The position numbers and the translations under genes were made by a program. From assembly GCF_013282095.1 (NCBI RefSeq), contig NZ_BLTJ01000005.1, positions 124,001-188,000 of the forward strand: DNA of 64,000 nt, written 5' to 3'. This document shows, piece by piece, positions 8,723-18,032 of this stretch (position 1 is the stretch's first letter; each line of letters starts with the position of its first letter). Under the pieces are notes generated by a model, which saw only the letters and a program-made list of their open reading frames with translations, made no database searches and was not told the origin of the DNA. This DNA is from Enterocloster alcoholdehydrogenati. Lineage in GTDB: Bacteria; Bacillota; Clostridia; Lachnospirales; Lachnospiraceae.

Positions 8723-10033
8723 TTATTTTTCTGCAAAATTTGCTGTTACTTTTACATTTTTTCCAAACAGAATCATCAAAATTACTGCCGCTGCAAAGAT
8801 ACAGCAGTTTCCGCAGATCTGTGCCATGGATGATGTCATAAAAAGCATCAGAACAGAAATAGCTGTTAAAAATATAGAAACGGTACAAACTGCCTTTAAT
8901 TTCCCTTCACTGATGTGAAATGCTGACTTCTCCCACAGTTCCGGCATTTTTTTTGGAAGCGACATTGCCACAAAGGAAATAAGTCCCCGTACAGATGTGG
9001 TAAGAATTACCGTGCTGTTTGCAATGGTACTTAAATCCACACCAAAAAGAATAGGGAGAACGCTGATGAGATAAAGTACCAGAATCAGCCAGTGAAATGT
9101 ATGGAAACGGCTGTTGACCGCTGCAAGCCCTCCTGGCAGCCATCCGTCCTCACTGGCCTTTTTAAGAGGATAAAGAAGCATACCCACATTAAAATTCAAC
9201 GTCGTCAAAAGAGCAAACATTGCGCCTCCCACTACAAAAAATGTATAGACAGACGAAGGCATAAAAGAAACTGCTGCCACACTTAGAGGTTGATTCGCCA
9301 CCTGTTCCACCGGGAGAACGCCAGCCGCGATCGTAGACATTACCGCATAAAGAATAACAATCACCGCCGTAGAAACAATAATCACAAATGGAATATCCCT
9401 AGTTGGGTTTTGGGATTCCGCACTGAAATTCACTACATAGGTCGCTCCCCCTGCCGCAAAGGTCAGATAAACAGATGCCACGATAAATCCTGTCAGGCCA
9501 CCAGTGGCAAAACCTGGCATTTCAAAATATCCCGGCTGGATATGTCCGATCCCAAACACAATATAAGAAGCGATTCCCAACGCCAGGATACCGCACATTA
9601 AATTTTGAAGTCTAGCCGCCTGTTTCATGCCTGTCAGATGCATCAGACAGATCACTGTCAGAACTACAAAGGAAATCAGTTTCCTGTTTGCCCCTGGAAA
9701 CAGCGACAGAAAATATTCACTGAATGATAAAGTATACATAGATAATGCCAGTGCAATGGCGATCTGGATGTAAATAAAAATACCTGCCAGTTTTTTGTTT
9801 CCCAAGACTGCAATCTGTGAATACTGCCCGCCTTCAAAATTAGCAGTTCCTCCGATATAAATCTGAGGAATCGCTGTTACAATCGTAAGAAGACCTGCCA
9901 CGATATACGCTATATTAACGCTACGTCCCGTAAATCCGATGGCAATGCCTGTCATGGTCATAATCCCCACTCCGATGATCTGTCCGATAGCCATTGAAAA
10001 CAAATCCGTCCTCGTTAGTTTTTTCTCACTCAT
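8723..10033 (-). CDS. APC superfamily amino acid permease
   Basis: 436-residue polytopic membrane protein with about 12 helices. The N-terminal consensus region (FSMAIGQIIGVGIMTMTG) is the substrate-binding unwound helix of APC permeases. The AAAGGAGAAGG site supports the ATG at 10033 over an ATG seven codons upstream. It starts 17 nt after the MalY/PatB-type aminotransferase gene, so the likely cargo is an amino acid or sulfur-amino-acid derivative handled by that enzyme. Specificity cannot be read from sequence. Confidence 0.88.
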   Translation of the reverse strand: MSEKKLTRTDLFSMAIGQIIGVGIMTMTGIAIGFTGRSVNIAYIVAGLLTIVTAIPQIYIGGTANFEGGQYSQIAVLGNKKLAGIFIYIQIAIALALSMYTLSFSEYFLSLFPGANRKLISFVVLTVICLMHLTGMKQAARLQNLMCGILALGIASYIVFGIGHIQPGYFEMPGFATGGLTGFIVASVYLTFAAGGATYVVNFSAESQNPTRDIPFVIIVSTAVIVILYAVMSTIAAGVLPVEQVANQPLSVAAVSFMPSSVYTFFVVGGAMFALLTTLNFNVGMLLYPLKKASEDGWLPGGLAAVNSRFHTFHWLILVLYLISVLPILFGVDLSTIANSTVILTTSVRGLISFVAMSLPKKMPELWEKSAFHISEGKLKAVCTVSIFLTAISVLMLFMTSSMAQICGNCCIFAAAVILMILFGKNVKVTANFAEK

Positions 10034-10050
10034 ATCCTTCTCCTTTTCCC

Positions 10051-11256
10051 TCAATCCAGCGCCTCTTTGATACGCTGCAGAGCCTCCTCTAGCGTTTTTC
10101 TCTGACAGCCAATGTTAAGTCTGAGATGATGCTCCCCTCCTGGCCCGAACCAGCCTCCCGGCACACATATTACCCCGGCTTCCAGATTGATTCGTTTCAG
10201 CAATTCCTCATCGGTCAAGCCGTACCCGCTGAAATCCAGCCAGCATAAAAAGGTGCCTTCCGGCATTTCCATAGTCACCTTTGGCATCTCAGTACGAACA
10301 AATTCATGCACACGTTCTGCATTGTTCCAAAGATATTTCAGAAGCCCGTCCAACCATTGTATTCCATTCTCTGTATAGCAGGCGCTGACACACTCTACAC
10401 CAAAAGTATTTCTGATATCCAGAGACATTGCCAGCTGCATGGTATCAAAGGCCTTTTTATTCTCCTCATCCGGGATAATCGAAAAACTCATCTTTAATCC
10501 TGGTACATTAAAGGTCTTTCCCGGAGCAGACAGATGTATAAAATTCTGTCCATATCTGGGATCCAATGACAACAGAGGTGTATGATGATGACCTGGATAT
10601 ACAATATCTGAATGGATCTCATCAGCCACAATCTTTACATCGTACTTCAGGCAAATTTCTGCCAGACGCCTCAATTCATCCTCTGTCCATACCCTTCCTA
10701 CCGGATTATGCGGACTGCACAAAATCAGCATACGGTTTTCGGGCAGACTCGCCAACCTTTCTAACCCTTCAAAGTCCATTTCATAATGACTCTGTTTCCT
10801 TTTAAGAGGATTAAAGACCGGTACTCTCCCTGTCCGTTTCACAATGGAAATAAAAGGATCGTACACCGGCGTCTGAATAATAATTCCTTCTCCCTCCTTT
10901 GAAAATGCCCGGATCGCAATATTGATTCCGCTTACCACCGATGGGAGGGCCGTGATCCAGTCGGCAGAAATCTTCCATCCAAACCGCTCTTTTTCCCAAA
11001 AGGCTATGTGCCCACCAAACTCCGCGCCAGGGGCACAGTATCCGTAAATGCCGTGATCCGCCCTACCTTTTACTGCTTTTACAATTTCATCCATACATCC
11101 AAAATCCATATCGGCGATCCACATGGGTATCATATCCTGACGCACTTTCTGATTCAGATACGCCTCTACCCCTTCCTGACGCCATTTCAAATCGTGTGTC
11201 CTACACCGGTCAAATACACGATCAAATCCACAAAGGGATTCCTTTTGCTCCTGCAT
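10051..11256 (-). CDS. MalY/PatB family PLP enzyme (cystathionine beta-lyase-type)
   Basis: PLP-dependent class I/II enzyme of 401 residues. Features are the N-terminal DMIPMWIADMDFG segment typical of MalY/PatB, the PLP-aspartate region VADEIHSDI and the Schiff-base lysine in SAPGKTFNVPGLK. The family cleaves C-S bonds of cystathionine and related thioethers to thiol, pyruvate and ammonia, though some members are aminotransferases. The gene heads an operon with an APC permease and EFR1 protein. AAGGAG lies seven bases from the second of two tandem ATGs. Two MarR-type palindromes precede it. Confidence 0.85.
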   Translation of the reverse strand: MQEQKESLCGFDRVFDRCRTHDLKWRQEGVEAYLNQKVRQDMIPMWIADMDFGCMDEIVKAVKGRADHGIYGYCAPGAEFGGHIAFWEKERFGWKISADWITALPSVVSGINIAIRAFSKEGEGIIIQTPVYDPFISIVKRTGRVPVFNPLKRKQSHYEMDFEGLERLASLPENRMLILCSPHNPVGRVWTEDELRRLAEICLKYDVKIVADEIHSDIVYPGHHHTPLLSLDPRYGQNFIHLSAPGKTFNVPGLKMSFSIIPDEENKKAFDTMQLAMSLDIRNTFGVECVSACYTENGIQWLDGLLKYLWNNAERVHEFVRTEMPKVTMEMPEGTFLCWLDFSGYGLTDEELLKRINLEAGVICVPGGWFGPGGEHHLRLNIGCQRKTLEEALQRIKEALD

Positions 11257-11270
11257 CATTTTTCTCCTTT

Positions 11271-11294
11271 TTTCTTTAGTAGCTAAAGTAATTT
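11271..11294. promoter_or_regulatory. Operator 1 of the MarR-type pair
   Basis: CTTTAG (11274-11279), spacer TAG, CTAAAG (11283-11288): a dyad only about 15 nt before the lyase start codon, sharing its core with the longer palindrome at 11323-11353. A bound repressor here would block elongation or initiation. Confidence 0.6.
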
Positions 11295-11322
11295 ATCAAA
11301 AAAAAATTGTTTTTTTTGCTGT

Positions 11323-11353
11323 TATAATTACTTTAGTATCTAAAGTAATTATA
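11323..11353. promoter_or_regulatory. Operator 2: perfect 14-bp palindrome
   Basis: TATAATTACTTTAG (11323-11336), TAT, then its exact complement at 11340-11353. It lies between the MarR gene (11431) and the MalY/PatB-type gene (11256) and shares the CTTTAG-N3-CTAAAG core with operator 1, 49 nt away. Binding by the adjacent MarR protein is inferred. Confidence 0.65.
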
Positions 11354-11430
11354 GATAAAATAACTCTGATTGTCCATTGTATTTTTGAACAAATTCAGAA
11401 TTATTTTTTATGCATAATGTATGATACCGT

Positions 11431-11892
11431 TTAATCATTAACCTTTGCATGAAGCGCTTTCCTGAAAAGACGTTCTGCATAGATCAGGCGCTCCATATCT
11501 TCATCTGAAAATTCGCAGAAAATATCATTCATTAACTCCAAACTCTTTTTATCATATTCCATATGTCTCTGGTAGAGCAAAATCCCTTTTTCAGTGAGAC
11601 GCACGATGGTTCTTCTTCGATCTTCAGGATCCGAACTGCGCAGAATGAGGCCCTTTTTTTCAAGCTTTGTTGCCATCTGCGAAGCAGCTCCCAAAGTAAC
11701 CTCCAGTTTTTTCGCCAGTTCTGTAATTGAAACCGGTTGTTTCGGATTTGCAGCCATCACAAAATGCATTTCCCTCATATAAAGATCCGTACCAGGGGCA
11801 TATTCACGAAGCGTGTTTAAATAGTGTTCATGCACCATGGTCGTACTGTGCTTTTCATCTAAGAAAGTCTTTAATAATAAAATACGATCCAT
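11431..11892 (-). CDS. MarR family transcriptional regulator
   Basis: 153-residue dimeric winged-helix regulator. The DNA-binding region reads SITELAKKLEVTLGAASQMATKLEKKGLI, followed by the family wing motif SDPEDRRRTIVRLTEKG. Start ATG with AAAGGAG four bases upstream. It lies upstream of, and in the same direction as, the lyase-permease-EFR1 operon, with two matching palindromes between. By family precedent it is a repressor released by a small ligand, perhaps a substrate or product of that operon. Confidence 0.9.
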   Translation of the reverse strand: MDRILLLKTFLDEKHSTTMVHEHYLNTLREYAPGTDLYMREMHFVMAANPKQPVSITELAKKLEVTLGAASQMATKLEKKGLILRSSDPEDRRRTIVRLTEKGILLYQRHMEYDKKSLELMNDIFCEFSDEDMERLIYAERLFRKALHAKVND

Positions 11893-11969
11893 AAAACTCC
11901 TTTGTTTTTGTTGTGCTCCATATCATTTCTTCTCTTAAAGAGGCTGGTTAAGAACTCTTCCCTATATCA

Positions 11970-12014
11970 TAAAACCAAAATGCGGAAAGCGTCTATAAAG
12001 ACAGCATTTCCGCA
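11970..12014 (-). terminator. Intrinsic terminator of the glycolytic operon
   Basis: TGCGGAAAGCGTCT (11981-11994) pairs with AGACAGCATTTCCGCA (11999-12014) with a small internal loop. On the minus strand it is followed by TTTTGGTTTT. It lies after gpmI. Confidence 0.85.
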
Positions 12015-12066
12015 CTTCAGACTGCCAAATGCGGATTAAGGTCCGATATGGCAGAGCAATTTTTTA

Positions 12067-13608
12067 TTATTTCACCAGCAGGGACTTACCTGTCATCTCC
12101 TTCGGCTGCTCCAGTCCCATCAGTTCGATAAGGGTGGGAGCGATGTCGCAGAGAGCACCGCCCTCACGTAGACGATAGGATGGGTCTGCATTTACAAGAA
12201 TAAATGGCACAGGGTTAGTGGTATGAGCGGTGAATGGCTCTCCTGTCTCATAATCTACTAACTGCTCTGCATTTCCATGGTCTGCGCAGATAAACATCAC
12301 GCCGTCCACTTCCCTGATCGCGTCTACCGCTCTTCCTACGCAGGCGTCTACCGTCTCGATGGCCTTGATCGCCGCCGGCTCTACGCCAGTATGGCCTACC
12401 ATATCCGGGTTGGCAAAGTTGATGATCACTACATCATATTTGCCTGAGCGAATGGCCTCTGTAAGCTTGTCGCACACGCCGTCTGCACTCATCTCCGGCT
12501 TTAAGTCGTAGGTGGCTACTTCCTTGGGAGAAGGAACCAGGATACGGTCCTCGCCCTCATTCGGCTCCTCTACGCCGCCGTTAAAGAAGAAGGTAACATG
12601 GGCGTACTTCTCTGTCTCAGCAATGCGAACCTGCTTCTTGCCGTGAGCGGCCAGAAATTCTCCAAACGTATTGGTGATCTGCTCTTTCTTAAAGGCCACC
12701 AGCTTATTGGTAATGGTCTCATCATAGTCTGTAAAGCAGACATATACCAGATCCAGTTTCTTCTCTCTTTCAAATCCGTCAAAGGTATCATCGCAGAAAG
12801 CATGGGTAATCTCTCTTGCCCGATCAGGACGGAAGTTGAAGAATACAACGGAATCGCCGTCCTCAATGGCGGCTCTGGGAGCACCGTTCTCTGTAACCAC
12901 GAAGGGCACTACAAACTCATCTGCCTTGCCCTCGTCATAGGACGCCTGAATACCGGCCGCAGCGCTCTCGGCAGTCTTTCCTTCGCCCTTTGTGAGAGCC
13001 CTGTAAGCCAGTTCCACGCGATCCCATCTCTTATCACGGTCCATGGCATAGTAACGTCCCATAACGGAAGCCACCTTGCCAACGCCGATCTCGGCCATCT
13101 TTTCCTCTAACTGAGCCACAAAGTCCTTACCAGACTCTGGAGGTGTGTCGCGGCCGTCCAGGAAACAGTGTACATATACCTTCTCAAGGCCGTTTCTCTT
13201 TGCCAGTTCTAAAAGACCGTAGATATGGGTCAGATGGCTGTGTACGCCGCCGGTAGATACCAGGCCGAACAGGTGAAGGGCTGAATCCTTCTTTTTGCAG
13301 TTTTCCACTGCCTGTAAAAACTCAGGCACCTGGAAGAAATCTCCGTCCTCGATGGACTTTGTTATACGGGTCAGCTCCTGATATACCACCCGGCCTGCAC
13401 CCATGTTTAAGTGGCCTACCTCGGAGTTGCCCATCTGTCCGTCAGGAAGTCCTACGAACAGACCGCTTGCCTGTCCCTGTACAAAGGGGCACTGGCTCAT
13501 TAACTGATCCATAACCGGGGTCTTTGCCTCGCATACCGCGTTGTGGTCGCAGTTTTTATTGAGGCCGTACCCGTCCAGGATCATAAGAACTACTGGTTTC
13601 TTGCTCAT
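12067..13608 (-). CDS. gpmI: 2,3-bisphosphoglycerate-independent phosphoglycerate mutase
   Basis: Interconverts 3- and 2-phosphoglycerate in glycolysis. The 513-residue length is typical. Motifs are the N-terminal metal aspartate (MILDGYG), the phosphoserine region GQMGNSEVGHLNMGAGR, the substrate motif DGRDTPPESG and the C-terminal metal site ICADHGNAEQ. RBS AAGGAG before the ATG. It is last in the gap-pgk-tpiA-gpmI operon and is followed by an intrinsic terminator. Confidence 0.98.
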   Translation of the reverse strand: MSKKPVVLMILDGYGLNKNCDHNAVCEAKTPVMDQLMSQCPFVQGQASGLFVGLPDGQMGNSEVGHLNMGAGRVVYQELTRITKSIEDGDFFQVPEFLQAVENCKKKDSALHLFGLVSTGGVHSHLTHIYGLLELAKRNGLEKVYVHCFLDGRDTPPESGKDFVAQLEEKMAEIGVGKVASVMGRYYAMDRDKRWDRVELAYRALTKGEGKTAESAAAGIQASYDEGKADEFVVPFVVTENGAPRAAIEDGDSVVFFNFRPDRAREITHAFCDDTFDGFEREKKLDLVYVCFTDYDETITNKLVAFKKEQITNTFGEFLAAHGKKQVRIAETEKYAHVTFFFNGGVEEPNEGEDRILVPSPKEVATYDLKPEMSADGVCDKLTEAIRSGKYDVVIINFANPDMVGHTGVEPAAIKAIETVDACVGRAVDAIREVDGVMFICADHGNAEQLVDYETGEPFTAHTTNPVPFILVNADPSYRLREGGALCDIAPTLIELMGLEQPKEMTGKSLLVK

Positions 13609-13675
13609 AATCGTTTTATCTCCTTATTTACAGTGGTTTGCCCCAACCTCCTGGGACATACTGCAGATCAGCCGC

Positions 13676-14431
13676 TTATGCCTGCTTGTAATTTACGATC
13701 TTTCCGAAATCAGGCTTTAAGGAAGCGCCGCCTACGAGGCCGCCGTCGATGTTTGCCTGTGCAAACAGTTCAGGCGCCGATGCAGCGGATACGGAACCGC
13801 CGTACTGGATGCGGATTGCTTCTGCGGTTGCCTGGTCATAGATTTCGCCGATGCAGGCGCGGATTGCTGCGCATACCTCTTCCGCCTGCTCTGTGGTAGC
13901 TACCTTTCCGGTTCCGATAGCCCAGATGGGTTCATATGCGATCACAGCAGTCTTTGCCTGGTCTGCAGTTACATTTAAGAAAGCAATCTTGATCTGCTGG
14001 CGGATCCAGTCAATGGTGATGCCCTGCTCTCTTTGAGTCAGTGACTCGCCGCAGCAGATGATGGGGGTGATTCCGTGCTCAAACGCCTTTAATACCTTCT
14101 TATTTACAGTCTCATCTGTCTCAGCAAAATACTCTCTTCTCTCAGAGTGGCCTATAATCACATATTTTACCCCTGCATCGGTAAGCATATTCGGGGAGAT
14201 CTCGCCGGTATAGGCACCCTTTTCCTCATAGTACATATTTTCAGCGCCAATCTGGATGTTGGTTCCCTCTGCAGCCTCCATCGCAGGGATGATGTCAATG
14301 GCGGGTACGCAGAATACTACATCCACTTCATCATTTGCTACTAATGGCTTTAACTCGTTTACCAGGGCCACTGCCTCGGATGGCGTCATATTCATCTTCC
14401 AGTTGCCTGCAATGATCTTCTTTCTTGCCAT
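13676..14431 (-). CDS. tpiA: Triosephosphate isomerase
   Basis: Interconverts dihydroxyacetone phosphate and glyceraldehyde 3-phosphate. From the ATG at 14431 it is 251 residues. Visible are the substrate-binding N/K in IAGNWKMN, catalytic His in IIGHSERR, catalytic Glu in [11 protein letters not shown] and the phosphate loop YGGSV. An in-frame ATG 28 codons upstream is ignored because AAAGGAG sits before the ATG at 14431 and the family begins there. It lies between pgk and gpmI in one operon. Confidence 0.98.
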   Translation of the reverse strand: MARKKIIAGNWKMNMTPSEAVALVNELKPLVANDEVDVVFCVPAIDIIPAMEAAEGTNIQIGAENMYYEEKGAYTGEISPNMLTDAGVKYVIIGHSERREYFAETDETVNKKVLKAFEHGITPIICCGESLTQREQGITIDWIRQQIKIAFLNVTADQAKTAVIAYEPIWAIGTGKVATTEQAEEVCAAIRACIGEIYDQATAEAIRIQYGGSVSAASAPELFAQANIDGGLVGGASLKPDFGKIVNYKQA

Positions 14432-14470
14432 AATCGTTTCTCCTTTATACACATAGGGTCTGTAAATGGA

Positions 14471-14506
14471 CCGCCCGGACCGCAGGCTTGTCTCCGGTCC
14501 GGGCGG
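14471..14506. other. Perfect 11-bp GC stem-loop between pgk and tpiA
   Basis: CCGCCCGGACC (14471-14481) pairs exactly with 14496-14506, loop 14 nt. There is no U-tract, so transcription probably continues into tpiA. It may set an mRNA end or differential stability within the operon. Confidence 0.6.
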
Positions 14507-14528
14507 CAGATTCATCTAAGTATCTGTT

Positions 14529-15749
14529 TTATTTGTCGTCAGCTGCTGCTACGCCTGGAAGCACCTTGCCTTCAAGGAATTCCAGAGAAGCGCCGCCGCC
14601 GGTGGAAATGTGGCTCATCTTGTCAGCAAAGCCCAGCTGGTTTACAGCGGCTGCAGAGTCGCCGCCGCCGATGATGGTGGTTGCGTCTGTCTCTGCCAGG
14701 GACTCTGCTACTGCGATGGTTCCCTTTGCCAGAGTGGGGTTCTCAAATACGCCCATAGGTCCGTTCCATACAACGGTCTTTGCAGACTTAACAGCCTCTG
14801 CATAGATCTTTGCGGTCTCAGTACCGATATCCAGGCCCATTTTGTCAGCAGGCATAGCGTCTACGGATACGTTCTCAGCCTCTACAGGAGCATCGATGGG
14901 ATCCGGGAAAGAAGCAGCTACAACTGCATCTACAGGAAGAAGCAGCTTCTTGCCAAGCTTCTCTGCCTTTGCCATCATCTCGCGGCAGTAATCTAACTTG
15001 GTATCATCTACTAAGGACTTGCCTATCTCCTTGCCCTCTGCCTTTAAGAAGGTAAATGCCATGCCGCCGCCGATGATCAGTGTGTCGCACTTCTCTAAGA
15101 GGTTGGAGATGACATTTAACTTGTCTGCAACCTTAGCGCCGCCCAGGATTGCTACGAAAGGTCTTACCGGATTCTCAACTGCATTTCCCAGGAAATCGAT
15201 CTCCTTCTGCATCAGGTAGCCAACTGCGTTTGTGCCGCCCTTGGCTGTGATGAACCTGGTCACACCCTCTACGGAAGCGTGTGCTCTGTGGGATGAGCCG
15301 AACGCATCGCATACATAGTCGTCAGCCAGATCTGCTAACTCCTTGCTGAATGCCTCTCCGTTCTTTGTCTCCTCAGTACCGCGGAAGCGTGTATTCTGAA
15401 GAAGGACTACGTCGCCCTCATTCATAGCCTCCACTGCCTTGGTTGCTGCTTCACCGGTTACGGCGTAATCAGCTACGAATACGACCTCTTTGCCTAATTT
15501 CTCGCTCAGTCTCTTTGCTACAGGAGCTAAGGACTCACCCTCGTTAGGGCCGTTCTTTACTTTGCCTAAATGGGAGCAGAGGATTACCTTTGCACCGTCA
15601 GCGATCAGCTTGTTGATGGTTGGCAGAGCAGCCACAATACGGGTCTCGTCTGTGATCTCGCCGTTCTTTAACGGTACGTTGAAGTCGCAGCGTACCAGCA
15701 CTCTTCTGCCTTTTACGTTCATATCGTCAATGGATTTCTTATTTAACAT
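14529..15749 (-). CDS. pgk: Phosphoglycerate kinase
   Basis: Transfers the phosphoryl group of 1,3-bisphosphoglycerate to ADP. The 406-residue length is normal. Motifs are [12 protein letters not shown] near the N-terminus, the LCSHLGK substrate loop, KVADKLNVI in the hinge region, and the C-terminal nucleotide loop [12 protein letters not shown] is AAAGGGG with a long spacing. The operon order gap-pgk-tpiA-gpmI is standard for Firmicutes. Confidence 0.98.
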   Translation of the reverse strand: MLNKKSIDDMNVKGRRVLVRCDFNVPLKNGEITDETRIVAALPTINKLIADGAKVILCSHLGKVKNGPNEGESLAPVAKRLSEKLGKEVVFVADYAVTGEAATKAVEAMNEGDVVLLQNTRFRGTEETKNGEAFSKELADLADDYVCDAFGSSHRAHASVEGVTRFITAKGGTNAVGYLMQKEIDFLGNAVENPVRPFVAILGGAKVADKLNVISNLLEKCDTLIIGGGMAFTFLKAEGKEIGKSLVDDTKLDYCREMMAKAEKLGKKLLLPVDAVVAASFPDPIDAPVEAENVSVDAMPADKMGLDIGTETAKIYAEAVKSAKTVVWNGPMGVFENPTLAKGTIAVAESLAETDATTIIGGGDSAAAVNQLGFADKMSHISTGGGASLEFLEGKVLPGVAAADDK

Positions 15750-15776
15750 AGTGGTTGTACCCCTTTCATACTGCGT

Positions 15777-15811
15777 AAAAGGGGCCCGGTCCTGACGACC
15801 GGACCCCTTTT
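15777..15811 (-). terminator. Terminator/attenuator hairpin between gap and pgk
   Basis: On the minus strand AAAAGGGGTCCGGTC (15797-15811) pairs with GACCGGGCCCCTTTT (15777-15791), loop 5 nt, with the U4 at the stem base. It could partly stop transcription after gap, giving more gap than pgk mRNA. Confidence 0.7.
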
Positions 15812-15873
15812 ATGAGTCTACTAGAAATAAATCTGACCGTGTCTGCGGCCTGAGACCACAGATCTGTCTGGTC

Positions 15874-16905
15874 TTAAGCCAGTTCTGCGAAGTACTTAAT
15901 GGTTCTTACCATCTGGCTTGTATAGGAGTTCTCGTTGTCATACCATGAAACAACCTGAACCTCGTACAGATCTTCAGCGATCTGAGCTACCATGGTCTGA
16001 GTAGCGTCGAACAGAGAGCCGTACTTCATGCCGATAACGTCAGAAGATACGATCTGATCCTCGTTGTAGCCGAAGGACTCGGAAGCTGCTGCCTTCATAG
16101 CTGCGTTGATATCTTCCTTTGTAACGCCGGCCTTCTTAACAACAGCAGTTAAGATGGTGGTGGAACCAGTTGGTACAGGAACACGCTGTGCGGAACCGAT
16201 CAGCTTGCCGTTCAGCTCTGGGATAACCAGGCCGATTGCCTTAGCTGCGCCGGTAGAGTTAGGAACGATGTTTGCAGCACCTGCGCGTGCTCTTCTTAAA
16301 TCGCCCTTTCTGTGTGGTCCGTCAAGAATCATCTGATCACCTGTGTAAGCGTGGATGGTGCTCATGATACCGCTCTGGATAGGAGCGTAATCGTTCAGAG
16401 CCTTAGCCATTGGAGCCAGGCAGTTTGTTGTACAGGAAGCTGCGGAAATGATGGTATCCTCAGCAGTCAGTGTGTTCTCATTTACAGAGAATACGATGGT
16501 CTTTAAGTCATTGCCTGCGGGTGCGGAGATAACTACCTTCTTAGCGCCTGCATCGATATGAGCCTGAGCCTTGTCCTTGGAGCAGTAGAAACCTGTGCAC
16601 TCTAATACTACGTCTACGCCGATCTCGCCCCATGGAAGGTCAGCAGCCTTTGGCTCCTTGTAGATAGTGATCTTCTTTCCGTCAACTGTGATGGAATCCT
16701 CACCAGCCTCTACGGTGTGCTTGCCCTCGCCGATATGGCCAGCGTATCCGCCCTGAGCGGTATCATACTTTAACAGATGAGCTAACATCTTAGGATCAGT
16801 CAGGTCGTTGATAGCTACTACTTCGTAGCCCTCTGCTCCGAACATCTGACGGAATGCCAGACGGCCAATACGTCCGAAACCATTAATTGCAACTTTTACT
16901 GCCAT
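15874..16905 (-). CDS. gap: Glyceraldehyde-3-phosphate dehydrogenase, type I
   Basis: NAD-dependent oxidative phosphorylation of glyceraldehyde 3-phosphate. 343 residues. The Rossmann start is [16 protein letters not shown], the catalytic cysteine lies in [12 protein letters not shown], and the C-terminus has the conserved [19 protein letters not shown] precedes the ATG. It is first in the glycolytic operon and separated from pgk by a strong hairpin. Confidence 0.98.
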   Translation of the reverse strand: MAVKVAINGFGRIGRLAFRQMFGAEGYEVVAINDLTDPKMLAHLLKYDTAQGGYAGHIGEGKHTVEAGEDSITVDGKKITIYKEPKAADLPWGEIGVDVVLECTGFYCSKDKAQAHIDAGAKKVVISAPAGNDLKTIVFSVNENTLTAEDTIISAASCTTNCLAPMAKALNDYAPIQSGIMSTIHAYTGDQMILDGPHRKGDLRRARAGAANIVPNSTGAAKAIGLVIPELNGKLIGSAQRVPVPTGSTTILTAVVKKAGVTKEDINAAMKAAASESFGYNEDQIVSSDVIGMKYGSLFDATQTMVAQIAEDLYEVQVVSWYDNENSYTSQMVRTIKYFAELA

Positions 16906-16933
16906 GATTCAATTCCTCCTAGTTGTTAAATTG

Positions 16934-16951
16934 TATTATTGTTAAATAATA
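16934..16951. promoter_or_regulatory. AT-rich inverted repeat upstream of gap
   Basis: TATTATT (16934-16940) and AATAATA (16945-16951) flank GTTA. It lies about 30-45 nt before the gap start. It is a possible operator, but low complexity makes chance likely. Confidence 0.3.
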
Positions 16952-17081
16952 ATCAACTTGCTCTCATTGTAATCAATTTTTTCCAAAATAGCAAGCGTTT
17001 TTTTTGCATTCTACCTTTTTGTTAATTTTATAACAATTTACTCAGGAAATTACAGCACTTTACCTGTTGACCTTCTTTTCC

Positions 17082-17110
17082 TTGTATTTTCCCACCTTTG
17101 TGAGTATAAT
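17082..17110 (+). promoter_or_regulatory. SigA-type promoter of the HisJ-like gene
   Basis: TTGTAT (17082-17087), 17-nt spacer, TATAAT (17105-17110), about 60 nt before the ATG at 17170. Confidence 0.65.
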
Positions 17111-17169
17111 GTCACAGAGAGATTTCTTCCCTTATTTCACTGCTTTTTCCACACAAAGGAGGATCCTGT

Positions 17170-17979
17170 ATGATCTACGACTGCCATCTGCACACGGAAT
17201 TTTCCGGCGACTCCGATACCCCCGTCCAGGCCCAGATCAAACGGGCGGCGGCGCTTGGGATGAAGGAAATTGCCGTCACGGACCACCACGACTATGACTG
17301 TCCTTTCTGCGAGGATGATTTTGAGCTGCATCTGCCGGAGTATCTGTCCGCGTTAAAATCCATAAAGAAGAAATATGAGGGGATGCTGCGGATAAACATT
17401 GGCATTGAGCTGGGGCTGCAGTGCCATATCCGGGATTATCTGGAGAAATTTTACGAAGCATACGGCGGGGAATTTGATTTTATCATCGGTTCCAGCCACT
17501 TTATCCGCCATCAGGATCCGTATTTTCCGGATTTTTGGGAAGGCTGCGGCTCAAAAAAAGGGCTGGAAGACTTTTTTGAAGCATCTCTTAAGCGGGTACG
17601 GCTTCTTCACCCCTTTTTTGACTCCTACGGCCACCTGGACTACGGGGCCAGATATGCGCCCGATGGGGAAAGCGTATATTCATATGAAAACTTTAAAGAG
17701 CCTGTCGACGCCATTTTGCAGATCCTGATCCAACAGGGCAAGGCTTTGGAATGCAACACGGGCGGGCTCAGAAGCCGTTTACAGCAGACCAATCCCGCGC
17801 CTTCTATCCTAAAGCGGTATAGGGAAATGGGCGGAGAGCTTATCACTGTGGGTTCTGACGCCCATACGCCGGAACATTTAGGATATGGCTTCGAACAGGC
17901 CCGTGAGCTTTTAAAAAGCTGCGGATTCCGCTATTATACCGTATTTCACCACAGAAAAGCGGAGATGATCCCTCTCTAG
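17170..17979 (+). CDS. PHP-domain histidinol-phosphatase (HisJ type)
   Basis: 269-residue metal-dependent phosphoesterase. PHP metal-ligand motifs are visible in order: DCHLHTEFSGD, VTDHHDY, the Glu in IGIELGLQ, GSSHFI, GHLDYGARY and the late GSDAHTPEHLG. HisJ members hydrolyse L-histidinol phosphate, but no other his genes are here, so a related sugar-phosphate phosphatase role is possible. AAAGGAGG precedes the ATG. A terminator stem overlaps the stop codon. Confidence 0.85.
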   Translation: MIYDCHLHTEFSGDSDTPVQAQIKRAAALGMKEIAVTDHHDYDCPFCEDDFELHLPEYLSALKSIKKKYEGMLRINIGIELGLQCHIRDYLEKFYEAYGGEFDFIIGSSHFIRHQDPYFPDFWEGCGSKKGLEDFFEASLKRVRLLHPFFDSYGHLDYGARYAPDGESVYSYENFKEPVDAILQILIQQGKALECNTGGLRSRLQQTNPAPSILKRYREMGGELITVGSDAHTPEHLGYGFEQARELLKSCGFRYYTVFHHRKAEMIPL

Positions 17980-17997
17980 GGTCATCTCCGCCCGTTT
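17959..17997 (+). terminator. Intrinsic terminator overlapping the HisJ-like stop codon
   Basis: GCGGAGATGA with CCC (17959-17972) pairs with GGG TCATCTCCGC (17979-17991), followed by CCGTTTT on the plus strand. The stop TAG sits in the loop. Confidence 0.75.
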
Positions 17998-18032
17998 TGC
18001 TGCGCCGTTTTCTCCCAGATCGGGTATGTATT

